DNA from: Trachythela sp. YZ-2020
Lineage: Eukaryota; Cnidaria; Anthozoa; Malacalcyonacea; Clavulariidae
NCBI GenBank assembly: GCA_016169945.1
Contig: JADLSH010000158.1
Location: 593,001 to 657,000 of the forward strand
DNA length: 64,000 nt
Reading direction: 5' to 3'
The translations under genes and the position numbers were made by a program. Under the pieces are notes generated by a model. It searched no databases. It was given only the letters and a program-made list of their open reading frames with translations, and had not been told where the DNA came from. Shown in pieces: positions 46,401 to 58,013 of this stretch. Numbering within the stretch: position 1 is the stretch's first letter; every line of letters starts with the position of its first letter.

Positions 46401-46640
46401 CGAAATTTATTAGTGTGATCACTGTGATGGAAAATGAAGTACATACAGATACTTAAATGTCCATACTTGCGAAAGTTCTGACTTCCCTATCATTTTACTT
46501 ACCAATTTACGAATTTTTCAAATTCTTTGCACAGCAATAATATTTTTCTTATAGTATTTCAGGGCCCCCTTCCCGGCTGGGGCCCAGGGCAATTGTTGCC
46601 CCCTCTGGGCGGCCCTGATGATGAGTTACTAATTATGTAA
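37470..46640 (+). CDS. Transposase-like protein: Cys/His N-terminus, XPG/FEN1-like motifs, CXC domain
   Basis: Exons 37470-37943, 38103-39884, 39934-40273, 40663-40830, 41093-41333, 41419-42645 and 42746-43362, the last resuming at 46626-46640; all join in phase with GT/AG. N-terminus: two Cys/His clusters (YYHRECYSKF; CIICGKEN; KYHTQCYKKY). Middle: VYDNIDFGEEAGKQTHV, IRATRQIDWELHLSTFRQ, FSAVACDQTIEQTVNRDA and GFTLNRAAVHRWLLSQSE, strongly conserved-looking but of unknown chemistry. Then RCPDTDVLVL and FHAFSGCDSTSSFHGKGK, which resemble the acidic site and GCDY..GIGP loop of XPG/FEN1 nucleases. C-terminus: a tesmin/TSO1-type CXC (CTCKTGCKTQRCSCLKAQ, then LCSCESC) and an acidic tail ending DDELLIM-stop. 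One frameshift at about 42410 breaks this copy. Nuclear DNA-binding transposase is the likely role. Confidence 0.7.
43363..46617 (-). mobile_element. hAT transposon, copy 1
   Basis: Ends CAGGGCCGCCCAGA .. TCTGGGCGGCCCTG are inverted copies. The 8-bp target duplication ATGATGAG (43355-43362 and 46618-46625) is perfect. Length 3255 bp, with one minus-strand transposase. It interrupts the acidic tail of the CXC gene, five codons before its native stop; with the insertion the tail instead runs to a stop at 43449. Confidence 0.93.
43554..46268 (-). pseudogene. hAT transposase (TTF zinc finger, DUF4371, hAT dimerisation), copy 1
   Basis: In order from 46268: an acidic Ser/Thr-rich N-terminus (MASKRSYLSGAMKRKQ), a TTF-type zinc finger (SSAQGLFCFACCLFQDFS), a DUF4371-like RNase H-fold start (YYSIIVDGTLDTSHTEQI, RGQGYDNGSNMSG), and a C-terminal dimerisation block (SAASGERSFSKLAIVK, RSTMGQERLSGLV), ending at 43554. 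This is the ZMYM/KRBA2-like hAT lineage. It is broken into five frames by small indels, several in A or T runs; copy 2 has a different set. As read, inactive. Confidence 0.88.
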
Positions 46641-47426
46641 TCATTGCTGTGAAATTCCAAAATAAGTTCATAGTGAAAATAGTCCTTTCTTGTAATTATG
46701 TTATAAAACTGCATAATTGCCTTCTTGACCTGGAGGTGAGATTTAACAGCCATAGATGAGGCGTTCACTCCTCTGTAAATGCCCGTAAGCCTCACTTCCA
46801 ATACCTGTGACATAATTTCCAGAAAGGTATATTTGATCAATAACACAACATTCATATCAATGATATCATAACATAGTGACCCAGTAATCCAAGGTAGAAA
46901 ACTAAGGTAAGTGAGATGTAATTAGGTATTTAAATTTTAGTATATCAAATCGGTAACCGGTGTGAATTTTTCATCATTTATTTTAACAGAATTTAATCTT
47001 GCCACAGCTCACAGTACACTTTGAAGTTTTCGATAGCACTGCGTAACTAAACGATTAGGAAAACATCTATCTTTTATCCAAAAACTGCAAAAACGTATAA
47101 ATTGACAAAATTAAATTTAGATAGTTGAAAAAATAACTAAAAATTGTCCAGTACCACCGTGGAAACCTGCGCCATGTTTACATTTTGAGCCGTTGTTTGA
47201 TGGTTTGTTCAGCGGAATGTCATAAACTTCATTTAAAAATTGACGAAGGTTTAATGAAAAATGGCGGCGAACGAATACGAAATGTGTTGATTTAGTGAAA
47301 CTTTAGCGCTGTTGTACTACAAAACTGCAGGTTTGTGAACATTACAACAAGTGAAATTGAATTTTACACATAATAATCTATAGATTTTGCTTGTTGAAAA
47401 GTATTCCCCGTGAGGTGGGAACAAAA

Positions 47427-50400
47427 CTTGTTTTCTAAGCGACTTTTTGGCAAACAGAATACGGCCTATTAGTATATAGTTTGTATTCATATGCAGTCGA
47501 TCATGACCTGCATATTATGCCTTGGCTGTATTATTGCAATATTTATAGTACAAAATATGGAAATCTTATACTATTTTTGTTTCTTACTGTAGAAAATAAT
47601 AATATATATATTCATGATAAAAATAAAATAGACACTTCAAATAAATCTGTCTAGATCTGTGTCTGTGCCTGTTTCGAGGCTACAGCCTGAATTAGGATAG
47701 CCCGCATGCAAGAAAGGAGAGGCGAGGATTTTGTTAAGACTTCAGAGCTGATAGTAATATTGTTATATAGTTTGCTAAACATTCATAGATTTTCTGGACT
47801 CAAAGGACTTATAAAGCAACCGGACAGGCTCACGAAAATTGTAAGTCGTACCAGATCGGTAGTTTTCCTAGTTAAATTCACTTCACAGTAATGTAATGTA
47901 TTTTGTTTATAGTTGACTCTTCGTGTTTGTATTTGTATTTGTATTAAAAATATATTATAAAAAGAATACAGCGAGTGTAAAACAAGTGTGGTCTACGTCC
48001 GTGGCAACGTCCAAATCAAGCAGCACTCCAAGACGAGGGTGCGAAACAGTGCCGTTGACATATAGTCAAAACTTTTACTGTAGTTTGGTTTGGTACAAAG
48101 TATTAAACTATATAAGTATATTTAAATAATTCTCGATAAAATATCGGCCAAGCGATAATTTCAAAATAATATAATATATAGACAGTATCACACTTGTCGC
48201 TCGGCATGTTTCGTACAGCACCGAATCAAACAAATGTCACAAATATATTTTATAATAAACGCCGTCGCTTACTTAAGTGACATATCACACACAAACGCAA
48301 ATGCAATATTCTATAATATAAACGATCAAACACAAGTTTACAACGGTAATGATCACCAAACCATTGATTTATTAAACCAAGTAATAAGCAAATTAAAGAA
48401 GTTATAACTTATAAATCAACAACGAACTCGAAATTCCAAATTTCGATTATTAGAGGTGCTTATTCAAAGTACCTTGAAAACCACTGATCTTATATACATG
48501 CCCCCTTGGAATTGTTCTGGTGACTAGCGCATTGCTGTCTGTTTTTATTCAATCTCAACGTTAGTGACTGTTTAGTTGAGGGTCCTTCGATTAAGCATCC
48601 TATTGATGAAAAGAAATGCAACTAATACTATAATATGCAAGAAAATGAATGATTTTAAAAAAGGTCCCTTCACTAGGCCTCAGCCTCGGGAGGTTTGTAA
48701 AGTCCCGAAAGCCGTACTTATACAAACTTCCTGCAATGCGCCATAATGCGCCCTATTTTCGTTATTTTATCCACCAGACAATTCTACTCATTGAACGTTA
48801 ATGGCTCGTTTACTGCATTTGACAGCAGAGAATATACCTGTACCAAGGGGAGGGGGTGCAGAAGCAGTAACTGACCCTTCTCTGCATAAACACACACATC
48901 AGGTGAAACTGGGAAAATTGAATATGTATAAATTAAGCACAGTGGCCTGTTGCACAATAAAATATCTCATTTGGGGAAATACAGACTACTATATGTGTTA
49001 GGGTTGCCAGCATACCTAATGTCTATATATGAACAAGCTTTGTGATTGGTTGATTATGACAATAAACTATACATAGATATCATCTTTCTAAAGAACAAGT
49101 CATAAACACTGATCACTTTTTTCAGAAAACCATACAATCACAAAACATGTACATATCATCTTGGCCCAGCACTGAAACCTACTCGGCCAAAGAAAACAAT
49201 AAAATCTCCGATATCCAGCCAACTCATAATCGTATTAAACAGTGAAGAAGACTATGAATCATGATGGGTTAATTGGGAAAAACAGCGTTAATGTTCTGCA
49301 CCAGAATGCATTAGTGAGCAAGACTTGTTCACAATAATAAATTTTGAAATAAAGTAGGAAACAAACTCCGAATATAATTTCCATCTTGAAAATCAATATT
49401 TGAGAAAACAAACAAGAGGAGAAGGTACTGTATACAAATCCAAATTTTCGGCAAATTGTCATCAGTAATTTGAATTAGAACTTGTTTCAGAGGAATTGTA
49501 TATTTGTATTTACGTTTTAGTTTACTGAGTTAGGATATCCATTCCAAGACATGAATGACTTGATATTTGTGATTTGGTTCTTGACAAGTTTTTTTGGTGC
49601 TGCAAATTCTGCAAAAACGTGGGAATAGAAATTGCTAAAATCTTATTAAAGTCAACTTCATTCTTTGAAACAATTACTGATCTTCTAATTGTGCCTGCTT
49701 TGTTTCGTGTTATCATAAATGACCATGCCTTTAAACTAATGACTTCTAAGTATGTAAACATTACAGTTATGTAAATTTTTACCTTAGCCTTACGATAATT
49801 TAAATGCCTCTGAGTTATAGTACCTTAAATAATAGGTGATGACTCATAAAATAAAAATGGTGATCTAAAAACATATATACACCCCCACTATCCGACGTAC
49901 CATTCGAGAAATAATTTAATTTATGTGAGACTGATGTGTTTTGTCGTTGCCTAATGCCCGAATGTTGGGCCAACATCAAGGAAAACATCTTTCCAGCGAG
50001 CAAACTAATAGATATATTCTTAACAATACTGAAGATTAACATAATTTACATTGCTGTGTGAGGAAAAACCCACACGTGTATCCCGGGCTTAATACCAGCT
50101 ATCCCCCAAAAGTCAAAAATATAATCTTTCTTGTTACTACTATAGATTTTTTTACAATGCTATCAATTGTTGTTTTCAAGCAATATATTGGGGCCGACTG
50201 CATTTAATTAAATGATGACTCTTCTTTTTTCCAGTTGTTGTTGCTAATTCATCTGATGAACACTTTCTAAAAATGGACATCAAGTTCTCACCCATACAAT
50301 ATAGTTAGCATTTGAATGTCAATGCCTGTTATCCTTTATTTTGAACCAACAATACCCTTGTCAGGGCTCTATGTAATATATAATCTGGTAAGCAAAAGAC

Positions 50401-51478
50401 ATTCATTTTCGAACTTCTCAAACCAACAACTGTGTCAGAATCACGTTCACAAGTTCTGTTGACATGTCTTTGTTTTTGTGTATTGAATGCAACCAACCTG
50501 TAAGGCCCTGGCAACAAGCTCTCGAGTGCTAGGGTTGTGGTGAGTGGCAGCACTGAACATGCAAGTATGCAACACTGGTGTTTCTCAACAGCAATACCGT
50601 TCAGCAGATATTGATTGGCGCTGCACATTGTGCTCTATAAGCCTCCATGCTCTTGTTGCTGAGAGTACAGCAGTTGAAATGATATCATTCATGCAGTTGA
50701 CACCCCCAGGATCTTGTGTTTCCGGAACAGCCTCGGTCCTGAAGCAGTGTCTCATTCTCAAACAGGATCTGGTCTCGAACCAGCAAATGGTACCAAACCA
50801 CCACTTGACCCTGAACCAAGTTATAGTTACATGGTAAAAATTACTATAAACGAAAATCCCAGCGCTGTAAACTGTTATATATGAAAATCCAAGTGCTATT
50901 GTAGCATGTAAAATAAAGACAAATAGCTATAAAATGAACAAGTAAACCTGATGCTGCGGAGCCGGCTGTGACGGTTGTTGAAGCTGGACAGAAGCTTAGC
51001 CATTCGCTGAGTTTCCTGTGATATTTGTTTCACGAACATCTATGTCCATGGCCCGCCTGTCAATTCTACTATCACTTCCATATGAACTTGTTGGACTGGA
51101 CTGGTTGATCGATATCGTAGCGGCTCAGCTGCAACACACGGTTGTATTGCAACACCCTTAGAAACTCCTAGGCTTCCCTCTTGCCAGCGCGAAATGGTGA
51201 AATGATGAAAACTGGGCACAGAGTGGGAATTACCCCACTGTGAATAGTTCAGCCGACAGAACATCAAACAAAAACAAAAATATTTTTCACCCCATCCACC
51301 CTCATTTAAAGCTAAGCAAATAACTTGGCTCAAATAGCTGGGTAAATGTTTTTTCTTCCTTAATTCGTCATTTTAGCTGCAAAATACAGTACACCGCAAT
51401 ACCTAATAAAATAATTGTTTGATTTGAAATTATTCTGTGAGCCAAGTTGGTTTTTGACTGGGCTGAGTTGGCATTGTG
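47427..51478. other. Unique part of duplication unit, no gene recognised
   Basis: AT-rich DNA with frames of 60-99 codons that are conserved between the two units only because the DNA is duplicated. I recognise no domain, no convincing exon and no mobile-element end. The two frames around 50329-50837 and the one at 51040-51333 are the longest. Confidence 0.4.
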
Positions 51479-51998
51479 CTCTCTCCTCCGCAGAGGTTAT
51501 TTATTATATCGTATTTATTATCTTGAAATCTTATATTAAGTTTCTTGTGAGGGGTGCTGTACAAAAATAACGAAGGCGCGGAAAACGGAAGCGAAGGGAG
51601 AATATAACCTCTGCCATATTTCTCATCCAAAATGGTAGTATCAGGGGGGGTAGAATTTTCTGTCAATTCTTATATGGAAAAACTATATATATAGCTTATT
51701 TTGTATTTTCATATGTAATTTACATTGTACTTTGTACAGTAACCAAGGTAACCTAGTGTAAGCGCGGGAAAATATCAAATATTATATTCTACTTACATAA
51801 AGTAGTTCAACCACTATGTACAAGAAAACGACACTTTGTACAAGAAACCGACAGAAATATGGCAGAGGTTATATTCTCCCTTCGCTTCCGTTTTCCGCGC
51901 CTTCGTTATTTTTCTACAGCACCCCTCACAAGAAACTTAATATAAGATTTCAAGATAATAAATACGATATAATAAATAACCTCTGCGGAGGAGAGAGG
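51479..51998. repeat. Foldback element with about 150-bp arms
   Basis: Left arm (51479-51640) and right arm (51850-51998) are inverted copies: CTCTCCTCCGCAGAGGTTAT, TTATATTAAGTTTCTTGTGA and TAACGAAGGCGCGGAAAACG with their complements. About 210 bp lie between. The same structure is in unit 2 at 62872-63390. A 13-bp minisatellite follows directly. Confidence 0.85.
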
Positions 51999-52037
51999 GC
52001 ATTGTGGCTGGGGCGAGTTGGTAATTGGTTGGGCCGA

Positions 52038-52127
52038 GTTCAGTTGGTGGGCCAAGTTGGTGGGCCAAGTTGGTGGGCTAAGTTGGTGGGCCAAGATGGT
52101 GGGCCGAGTTGGTAAGTGGACCAAGTT
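52038..52127 (+). repeat. 13-bp minisatellite
   Basis: About six copies of GTTGGTGGGCCAA with variants (GGGCTAA, GATGGTGGGCCGA). Repeated in unit 2 near 63430-63520. It abuts the foldback element, and related GAGTTGG/CAAGTTGG motifs also flank that element's left side. Confidence 0.8.
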
Positions 52128-52403
52128 GACTGTAAAGCCTGAAGTCGTGTAAATAGCTTGTTACCACAAAGCTCTACACTTACCTTGGATCTTTTATAGT
52201 ACTTGCTCTCAATAAGCAAATAGAATTTAACTCTTTATCAGTGGGAATAAGTTGACTCTTGCCTAGTACAGCCGACGTCATATTAAAGTTAAAGCTCAGT
52301 ATATGAGTAATATACCTCGAATATATATTCAAACTCAGGCGAAATTAAGCACAAATATCAAAATATGTCGTAAACAATATCTTTGCCAAAAGGTGGGAAA
52401 ATT

Positions 52404-52723
52404 GCATAGAAATAAGAGACATAGAATGCGTACTCCTATCTTTTCTCAGTCAAAATTTTGTCTCCACAAAATGGCGGTTTTCTAAGGGCTCTTTGACTCG
52501 TCCCAGACTCACGTCGCAAGGAATTTCGCGCGGTAAAAATACTGACAGGTTTCCCTACCAGTCTTGTCACCGCTCTTTCTATATCTACTGCTACAACCTA
52601 ATGCTGAACAGGTATTTGGCATTGTTTTGCCATTCAAAATGGCGGTTTTCTAAGGGCATGCATGAAAAAAAGTGGAGACATGATTCGTGATCAAGTACGC
52701 ATTCTATGTCTCTTATTTCTATG
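52404..52723. repeat. MITE with about 30-bp TIRs
   Basis: CATAGAAATAAGAGACATAG plus AATGCGTACT at 52405-52434 is repeated inverted at 52694-52723. Inside, CAAAATGGCGGTTTTCTAAG occurs twice in direct orientation. Noncoding; the left part also appears in unit 2 up to the window end. Confidence 0.8.
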
Positions 52724-53224
52724 GAAAATTGTCTGCGCATACGCGAATGCTTTGTAACCTCCCTACCACGAAACGTGCGTGTAGTGCGTGTAATATGCGG
52801 GACGCTACCAGTGGACGCTACAGACTACAGTATTTGTTTTCGCGGGGTATTTAAAAACAAAAACAAAGTGTCGTAAAAAATTTCTGTAAAATTGTTCTTT
52901 CCATGGACCAATGTAAAATTTGCGGCCACAAAAAACAACATGCTGAAGTATTTTTTAATATCGGCAATGTATTGAACCTTCTTTTGGCGTTGAAGATAAT
53001 TTGCAGCTGCTGTGTTTATAGCCTGTAAACCACTAAACTTCAGAGGGCCTTGAAGAAGATTCAACACAAGAAATAATAAATATTTTGAAGTGGGAGACAG
53101 AGAAAACATGCTATGGCACGATACGGCTTGGAGTTAACGGAGAAGTCTTATCACCGGAAGGCGTATTTGAAAACATGGAAATGTTTTTAGGTACAATGTA
53201 TGCAGGTTTTCATTAGAGAAGTTT

Positions 53225-53470
53225 CCTATTATAAACGCTTCAAACAATATTATGATTTTTACAGTTTTAGTTTGTTAATGTGTAAAACTCATCTTATAAA
53301 TAACACATTCACGAGGTTCGTCTCCAGTGTGTGCTCTTTTATGTTGCACCAAGCTTTAACTGGGTATCTTTTACATTCCACTAAGCTGTTAAATGGCCTT
53401 AACTGGGCAATCCTCTTCTTACAAACATAGCATTCATAAGGTTTTTTCCCTTATAAAGGGGGTTGCATGC
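53225..53470 (-). pseudogene. Degraded C2H2 zinc-finger array
   Basis: Minus strand reads KKPYECYVCKKRIAQ, then broken spacing, then HTGDEPRECVIYKMSFTH in a shifted frame. The HTGEKPYEC linker consensus is clear, but the second Cys of the later finger is Tyr and the His pairs are lost. A remnant of a Krueppel-type zinc-finger gene, origin unknown. Confidence 0.6.
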
Positions 53471-53479
53471 ACAATTTCT

Positions 53480-54330
53480 TGTCTAGAAGCTTCGTTTTGT
53501 AAGTATACACTATCTGCATGCTCCTTCTGGTGTGCTACAGCTAATTACGTAGCCATTTATACACCATTGTTGTTGGCAATATGTTGACTTCTAAGACAGT
53601 GCAGAAAGTAGGGCACATGCACAGAAATTATATGTATTCATGACAAAATATTCTAGTCTAACTAAAACATCCATGCATGGTGCATGATTATAGTCTAGTA
53701 TTTATAATAGCATTGTTGGAAACATGCAATTTGTCTGAAGCAATTATAAATATAAACATTTGGCAATCTCCATGTATACCTACAATTGTGGCACATAAAT
53801 TTCTTATCTTTTCATTCAACAGGATGTGATATGAGAAATGAAATATTAATTATTAAGAACTATAAGAAGAAGGAATTCGTTGACAAAAAGAGAAGTATAA
53901 TCCTGAAAGATTTCGGTTGAAGTGTATCTCTGCAGGAGCTCCAGCATTGTTTGGCACAATCTTATCAGCCATCACAGCTCCACGTCATTCTGCAGAAAGA
54001 ATTGAAGCCTAAACAAAAAATGAATTGTGTATATGATCTATAAATTATGTTATTGTCTGAGTCAACAATGTAATCTGTTGCAGGTTGACCATGGGCTCTA
54101 CTCTCACAGCAGCCATATAAGTCAAGAAGCTCTTGATACACAACACATATTAGGCAATAGTTGTTCCAGAAGGTCAATAACAATTTTTTGAACACTTTAG
54201 CAGGGCAACACAGACAGAAAGTTGAGGCATTATTACATGAAGCATACACAAATGAATGGTTATTAGTTTTGATATATAAAATGACTACACAACAGTTCAT
54301 ACACATCGCCGACCAAAAACATCTAAATTA
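53480..54330. other. No gene recognised
   Basis: AT-rich sequence. A 113-codon minus-strand frame (54306-53965) is Cys-rich (ASCNNASTFCLCCPAKVF) but without a recognisable motif. It may be intron of the gene whose exons are proposed at 54337-54737. Confidence 0.35.
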
Positions 54331-54336
54331 TCCAGT

Positions 54337-54737
54337 TTAAACAGCATGTGCGCCATAGTGATCAAGGCATTCAAGCATCTGAGAGATTAAAGATTTTCGC
54401 TCACGTCCGTCATCTTTCTCGATCGCTGGAAGCTCTTGCTGAAAAAATCAATAAAATACATTTTAGATACGTGCGAATATCCGCTTCATATAGGCGCATG
54501 CGTGCGCTTATATACGAGGAAGTATAGCAATAATGGCGCCAAGAGAGCATATTCTTCCAGTTTTTAGTCAGCAGAATAAACATATCACAGTATATTATAA
54601 AAGAGCACAATGTATATATGGGCCACTTACTGAGTAGGCAGACTTTCCAGCTTCGCCTGTACAATAGGAACCTCGGACGAGAGAATGACAACAAGCGTAA
54701 CCCATTTACCATCAACCCAATACGAGCCCAAAACACT
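54337..54737 (-). CDS. Two candidate exons of an unknown gene, cut by hAT copy 2
   Basis: Exon 54737-54631 (acceptor AATTATTTCAG, donor GTAAGT) reads SVLGSYWVDGKWVTLV and SSEVPIVQAKLESLP. Exon 54438-54337 (acceptor TTTTTTCAG) reads QELPAIEKDDGRERK and ISQMLECLDHYGAHAV-stop. The phases do not match for that reading, so an intermediate exon or an error is needed. The hAT end at 54754 lies 16 bp upstream of the first acceptor, inside the pyrimidine tract. I do not recognise the protein. Confidence 0.3.
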
Positions 54738-54753
54738 CTGAAATAATTGAATG

Positions 54754-57700
54754 CAGGGCCGCACAGACAATTTTGGGGGCCAGGGCAAAACTCTCATTGG
54801 GGCCCCAATCTCTCCCCAAAAATCCCACAAAATAACATATCAGTTCACAATTATAATATGTAATTTTGTGTACTTAATATTAATAATAATGTAAGTTTAT
54901 ACAGTACTACATTGCTGGGCTCTCGTATACTGATCGAATTCATAATTTTGCTTTTCGTGCACACCTCGAAGCAAATGCTTCAATTACATTGTCATAGTTG
55001 ATCTTCCTCGCTATGTCACGCTCCGAAGAAAGCGTAACTAATCCATAGACGCTCTTGCCCCATTGTAGATCGACGACAATTCTTCACAATAGCTAGTTTA
55101 CTAAAGACCGTTCTCCAGAAGCGGCTGACACTGGGATGCTTACAAAGATCCTTAGGGCAACGCAAATCTGTGGAAATATGCTTTGAAGTCCTTTCTCATA
55201 AATTTTGTTAAGCAACTGAAGGGACGACAATTTACCAAACAAGTTGTCATTTTGCTTTAGTTTATTAAGTAGCCGAAGTTCTTCGAGGATTTGGTCCTCA
55301 TTTAGGTCATTCGGATAAAATTTTGAGAGATTACGACAATTGCTTTTGCAAATGACATCCTCTAATTTTGAATTCTCTGGATCCTCTAACCCTGTTGTAC
55401 TGGAAGGGTTCCAAAGGAAGCAAAACATGTTGTTCAATTGTTCACTTGTTTCAAATCTACGTGCCACTTCACTAATTACTGTGTCTAAAGTCACATTAAA
55501 AACGTTTATTCTGAACAGCGCTTCGTCGTTTGGTAATTCCCATTCGTTATCCCTGTTTTCATCAAAAATGCTCTGCGAATCCGTCGTCGTTTTTCTTGAA
55601 ACTGTTCACTAAGACCCAAAGCACCAGCAACAAGCTTTGATTCCTCAAGGATAACATTCCAAGCCTCACGTATCCGCTTTAAATCATCTTGGAGAGATTT
55701 AATAAGTTGCAATTCTTCATCAATCGTAATTCCAGAACCTTGAAGCAACAGGCTAACATCATTGATGGCTTGCAATACTTTAAACCAAAAACTAATCAAT
55801 AAAGTATATTCAAATGACTTTAACCATGTGCTGAGAATGTCCACATCATTACACAAATCTGGAGGTAAGTCATGTTCCTTCAGGTGGTCTAAGGCTTTCA
55901 AGATTTCTCTGGGCTTCTTCGCTAGTGGCTTTACAGCCTCAATTCTAGCACTCCAACGAGTAACCGACAATTTATGCAATGACATATGAGCAGTTTCTTG
56001 CAAAATTTTCCAGCGAGAAGGACTGGAACTGAATAAGTTGTACAGTTTTGGATGTTCCCAAAAACATTTTCACGACATCGTTAGACTCAGCTGCATGAAC
56101 GCCACAAAGATTAAGGTGTGTGCACTGCAAGGGGAGAAAACAGCCTGAGGATTCTTTTCCCGGATTAATGCTTGGGCTCCTTTGTAACAACCTGACATAT
56201 TAGATCCATTGTCATATCCTTGACCTCTACAATTTATTAGTTGAATATCATGCTCTTTAAGAACCTTACATATCAACTCTGCAATATCACACCCTTTCTT
56301 CTTCTCACAGTCTTCCATTTTTAAAAATCGTTCACAGACTTCCCAAAAATTTTTCTCATTTAGATGTGCATATCTTAGAATAAATGTAATCTGTTCAGTA
56401 TGTGATGTATCTAGTGTACCGTCCACAATAATACTGTAGTAAAGTGCTCGCTTTACTTCGTCAATAATGACGTTAATAACAATCTTTGCACACTCTTCAA
56501 TGAACTCATTCTGTGCGCCATGAGAGATAGTGTGCTTGCATTCGAGTTTCAGTCTCTTGGTGTTTCTTGACTTCATTTAGGTGTATTTTAAGTACTTGAT
56601 TATGACGGCTAAGTAACTCTAAATTCCCGAGAAAAAGTCCATTGTTTGGATCATCTAGCTTGGTGGTGGAGCCACGAAGGGAAGATTTCTTTCAGACAAA
56701 AACAAAACGACATCTAAAATACATCTAAATACTTCACGCCATTTTGCCATCTCAGTAGCAAATTGTCGCTGAAGACTAATGTCAATTCCAACTGATTCAT
56801 TAAGGTTTCTTTCAAGATCTTTCCAAGTTAAATAGCACGTGATATGGGCAGAATTTCGTTGGTGCGCCTCAATCTTTTCATACAACTTTCGCCAGTTGTC
56901 CTTGACTCCTGCAGCACTTTTTGTTAGTTGTGACGGTTGTGGCTTTTTTTCCTGCTGTGAAAAATCTTGAAATAGACAGCAAGCAAAGCAAAATAGTCCT
57001 TGCGCAGATGAACTCCATACAAGCCAGTCTCTTTTACTTTCTCGCCATTTGGCAATTCTTGATAAAATATGCTTGTTGGAAAACAACGCCCTGAGCTATC
57101 TCGTGGAAAGCACTGGGGATTTTCAGGAGTTCCTTTCGAATAATTGTTTCTTTCTGCATTTTGGTTAAAAGTCTCCAAGTCGAAGGGTCATTTACTGGTA
57201 TTACAGGTATAATAGACGGCTCCGTGTAGGTTTCACCAATGTTACTAATACAATTCTCGTTCTCAGTTTCCGAAGGGTTGGTGATGATTTTTACGATATT
57301 TTTCTCGTTTGGTTCTTCAGATTGCAAGCATGATTGATCTTCATTGTCATCGGGATTAGGTATTTCTTGATCTGTTGATAATTCCTGATTTTCAGTTGAA
57401 CTCTTAGTTAGTGTAGTAGCCATGTCAGAGTGATCAGATATATTACTGGTTTCACTTTCTTGGTCCACGCTAACTTTATGTGATTCAGAGGCAGTGTCGT
57501 TACTTTTAGTGGATTTTATACACCAGTTAAGGTCTTCGAGTGTTCGCCGTGTTTTTGCTTCATTTTCAAGTCGGGTTTCGCGTTGTTTACGCTTCATTGC
57601 TCCCGACAAATATGACCGTTTGGACGCCATTTTTATTTTTTATCAATTGCATTTGCGCTAGACGATACTAATAAAAACTGGCAACTGACTCGTACATGTA

Positions 57701-58013
57701 ACTGGAATATCCAACGTCCACTCCACTTTATTTGCGAGATAAGCTCATACGGTGCACGGCAAATGGGTAAACACCGAACTAAACACGAAATTTATTAGTG
57801 TGATCACTGTGATGGAAAATGAAGTACATACAGATACTTAAATGTCCATACTTGCGAAAGTTCTGACTTCCCTATCATTTTACTTACCAATTTACGAATT
57901 TTTCAAATTCTTTGCACAGCAATAATATTTTTTCTTATAGTATTTCGGGGGCCCCCTGCCCGGCTGGGGCCCGGGGCAAATTGCCCCCTTTGCCCCCCCT
58001 CTGGGCGGCCCTG
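54754..58013 (-). mobile_element. hAT transposon, copy 2 (probable recombination chimera)
   Basis: Ends CAGGGCCGCACAGA .. TCTGGGCGGCCCTG. The left flank (..AATAATTGAATG) and right flank (ATGATGAGTTACTAA) do not form a target duplication. The right flank equals that of copy 1, while the left flank is the sequence ending unit 1. This is what unequal exchange between two separate hAT insertions would leave. Length 3260 bp. Confidence 0.9.
54940..57630 (-). pseudogene. hAT transposase, copy 2
   Basis: Same domain order as copy 1 (MASKRSYLSGAMKRKQ at 57630; zinc finger near 57000; DUF4371-like part near 56450-56150; dimerisation block near 55090). Frames differ from copy 1: for instance the zinc-finger part is longer and uninterrupted (57086-56655), while the dimerisation block is broken at GERSLVN. 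Neither copy encodes a full protein. Confidence 0.88.

Larger units (their letters stand above)
37093..47426 (+). mobile_element. Large TIR transposon (about 7 kb, plus a hAT insertion) carrying a CXC/nuclease-like gene
   Basis: Inverted repeats of about 165 bp at 37093-37256 and 47258-47426 share AGTTTTGTTCCC, ACGGGGAATACTTTT, AACAAGCAAAATC, TAGATTATTATG, ACCTGCAGTTTTGTAGTACA and CGAACG-type sequence, at about 85-90% identity. They bracket one seven-exon plus-strand gene (37470-46640) and a 3.26-kb hAT insertion; without the hAT the element is about 7.1 kb. No matching target duplication could be fixed because the exact termini are unclear. A second right end exists in the duplicated unit at about 58651-58819. 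The XPG-like motifs would suit Academ-type elements, but this is a hypothesis. Confidence 0.65.

Noticed and set aside
46559..46855. 98-codon minus-strand frame (MNVVLLIKYTFLEIMSQ) as a gene in the CXC element
   Set aside because: It runs into the hAT end and its counterpart in unit 2 changes there too; no domain, and it sits in the CXC gene's 3' UTR. Kept out, though a convergent exon cannot be excluded.
50329..51333. Frames of 97-99 codons conserved in both units
   Set aside because: Conservation is due to the recent duplication of DNA, not selection; no domain or splice evidence.
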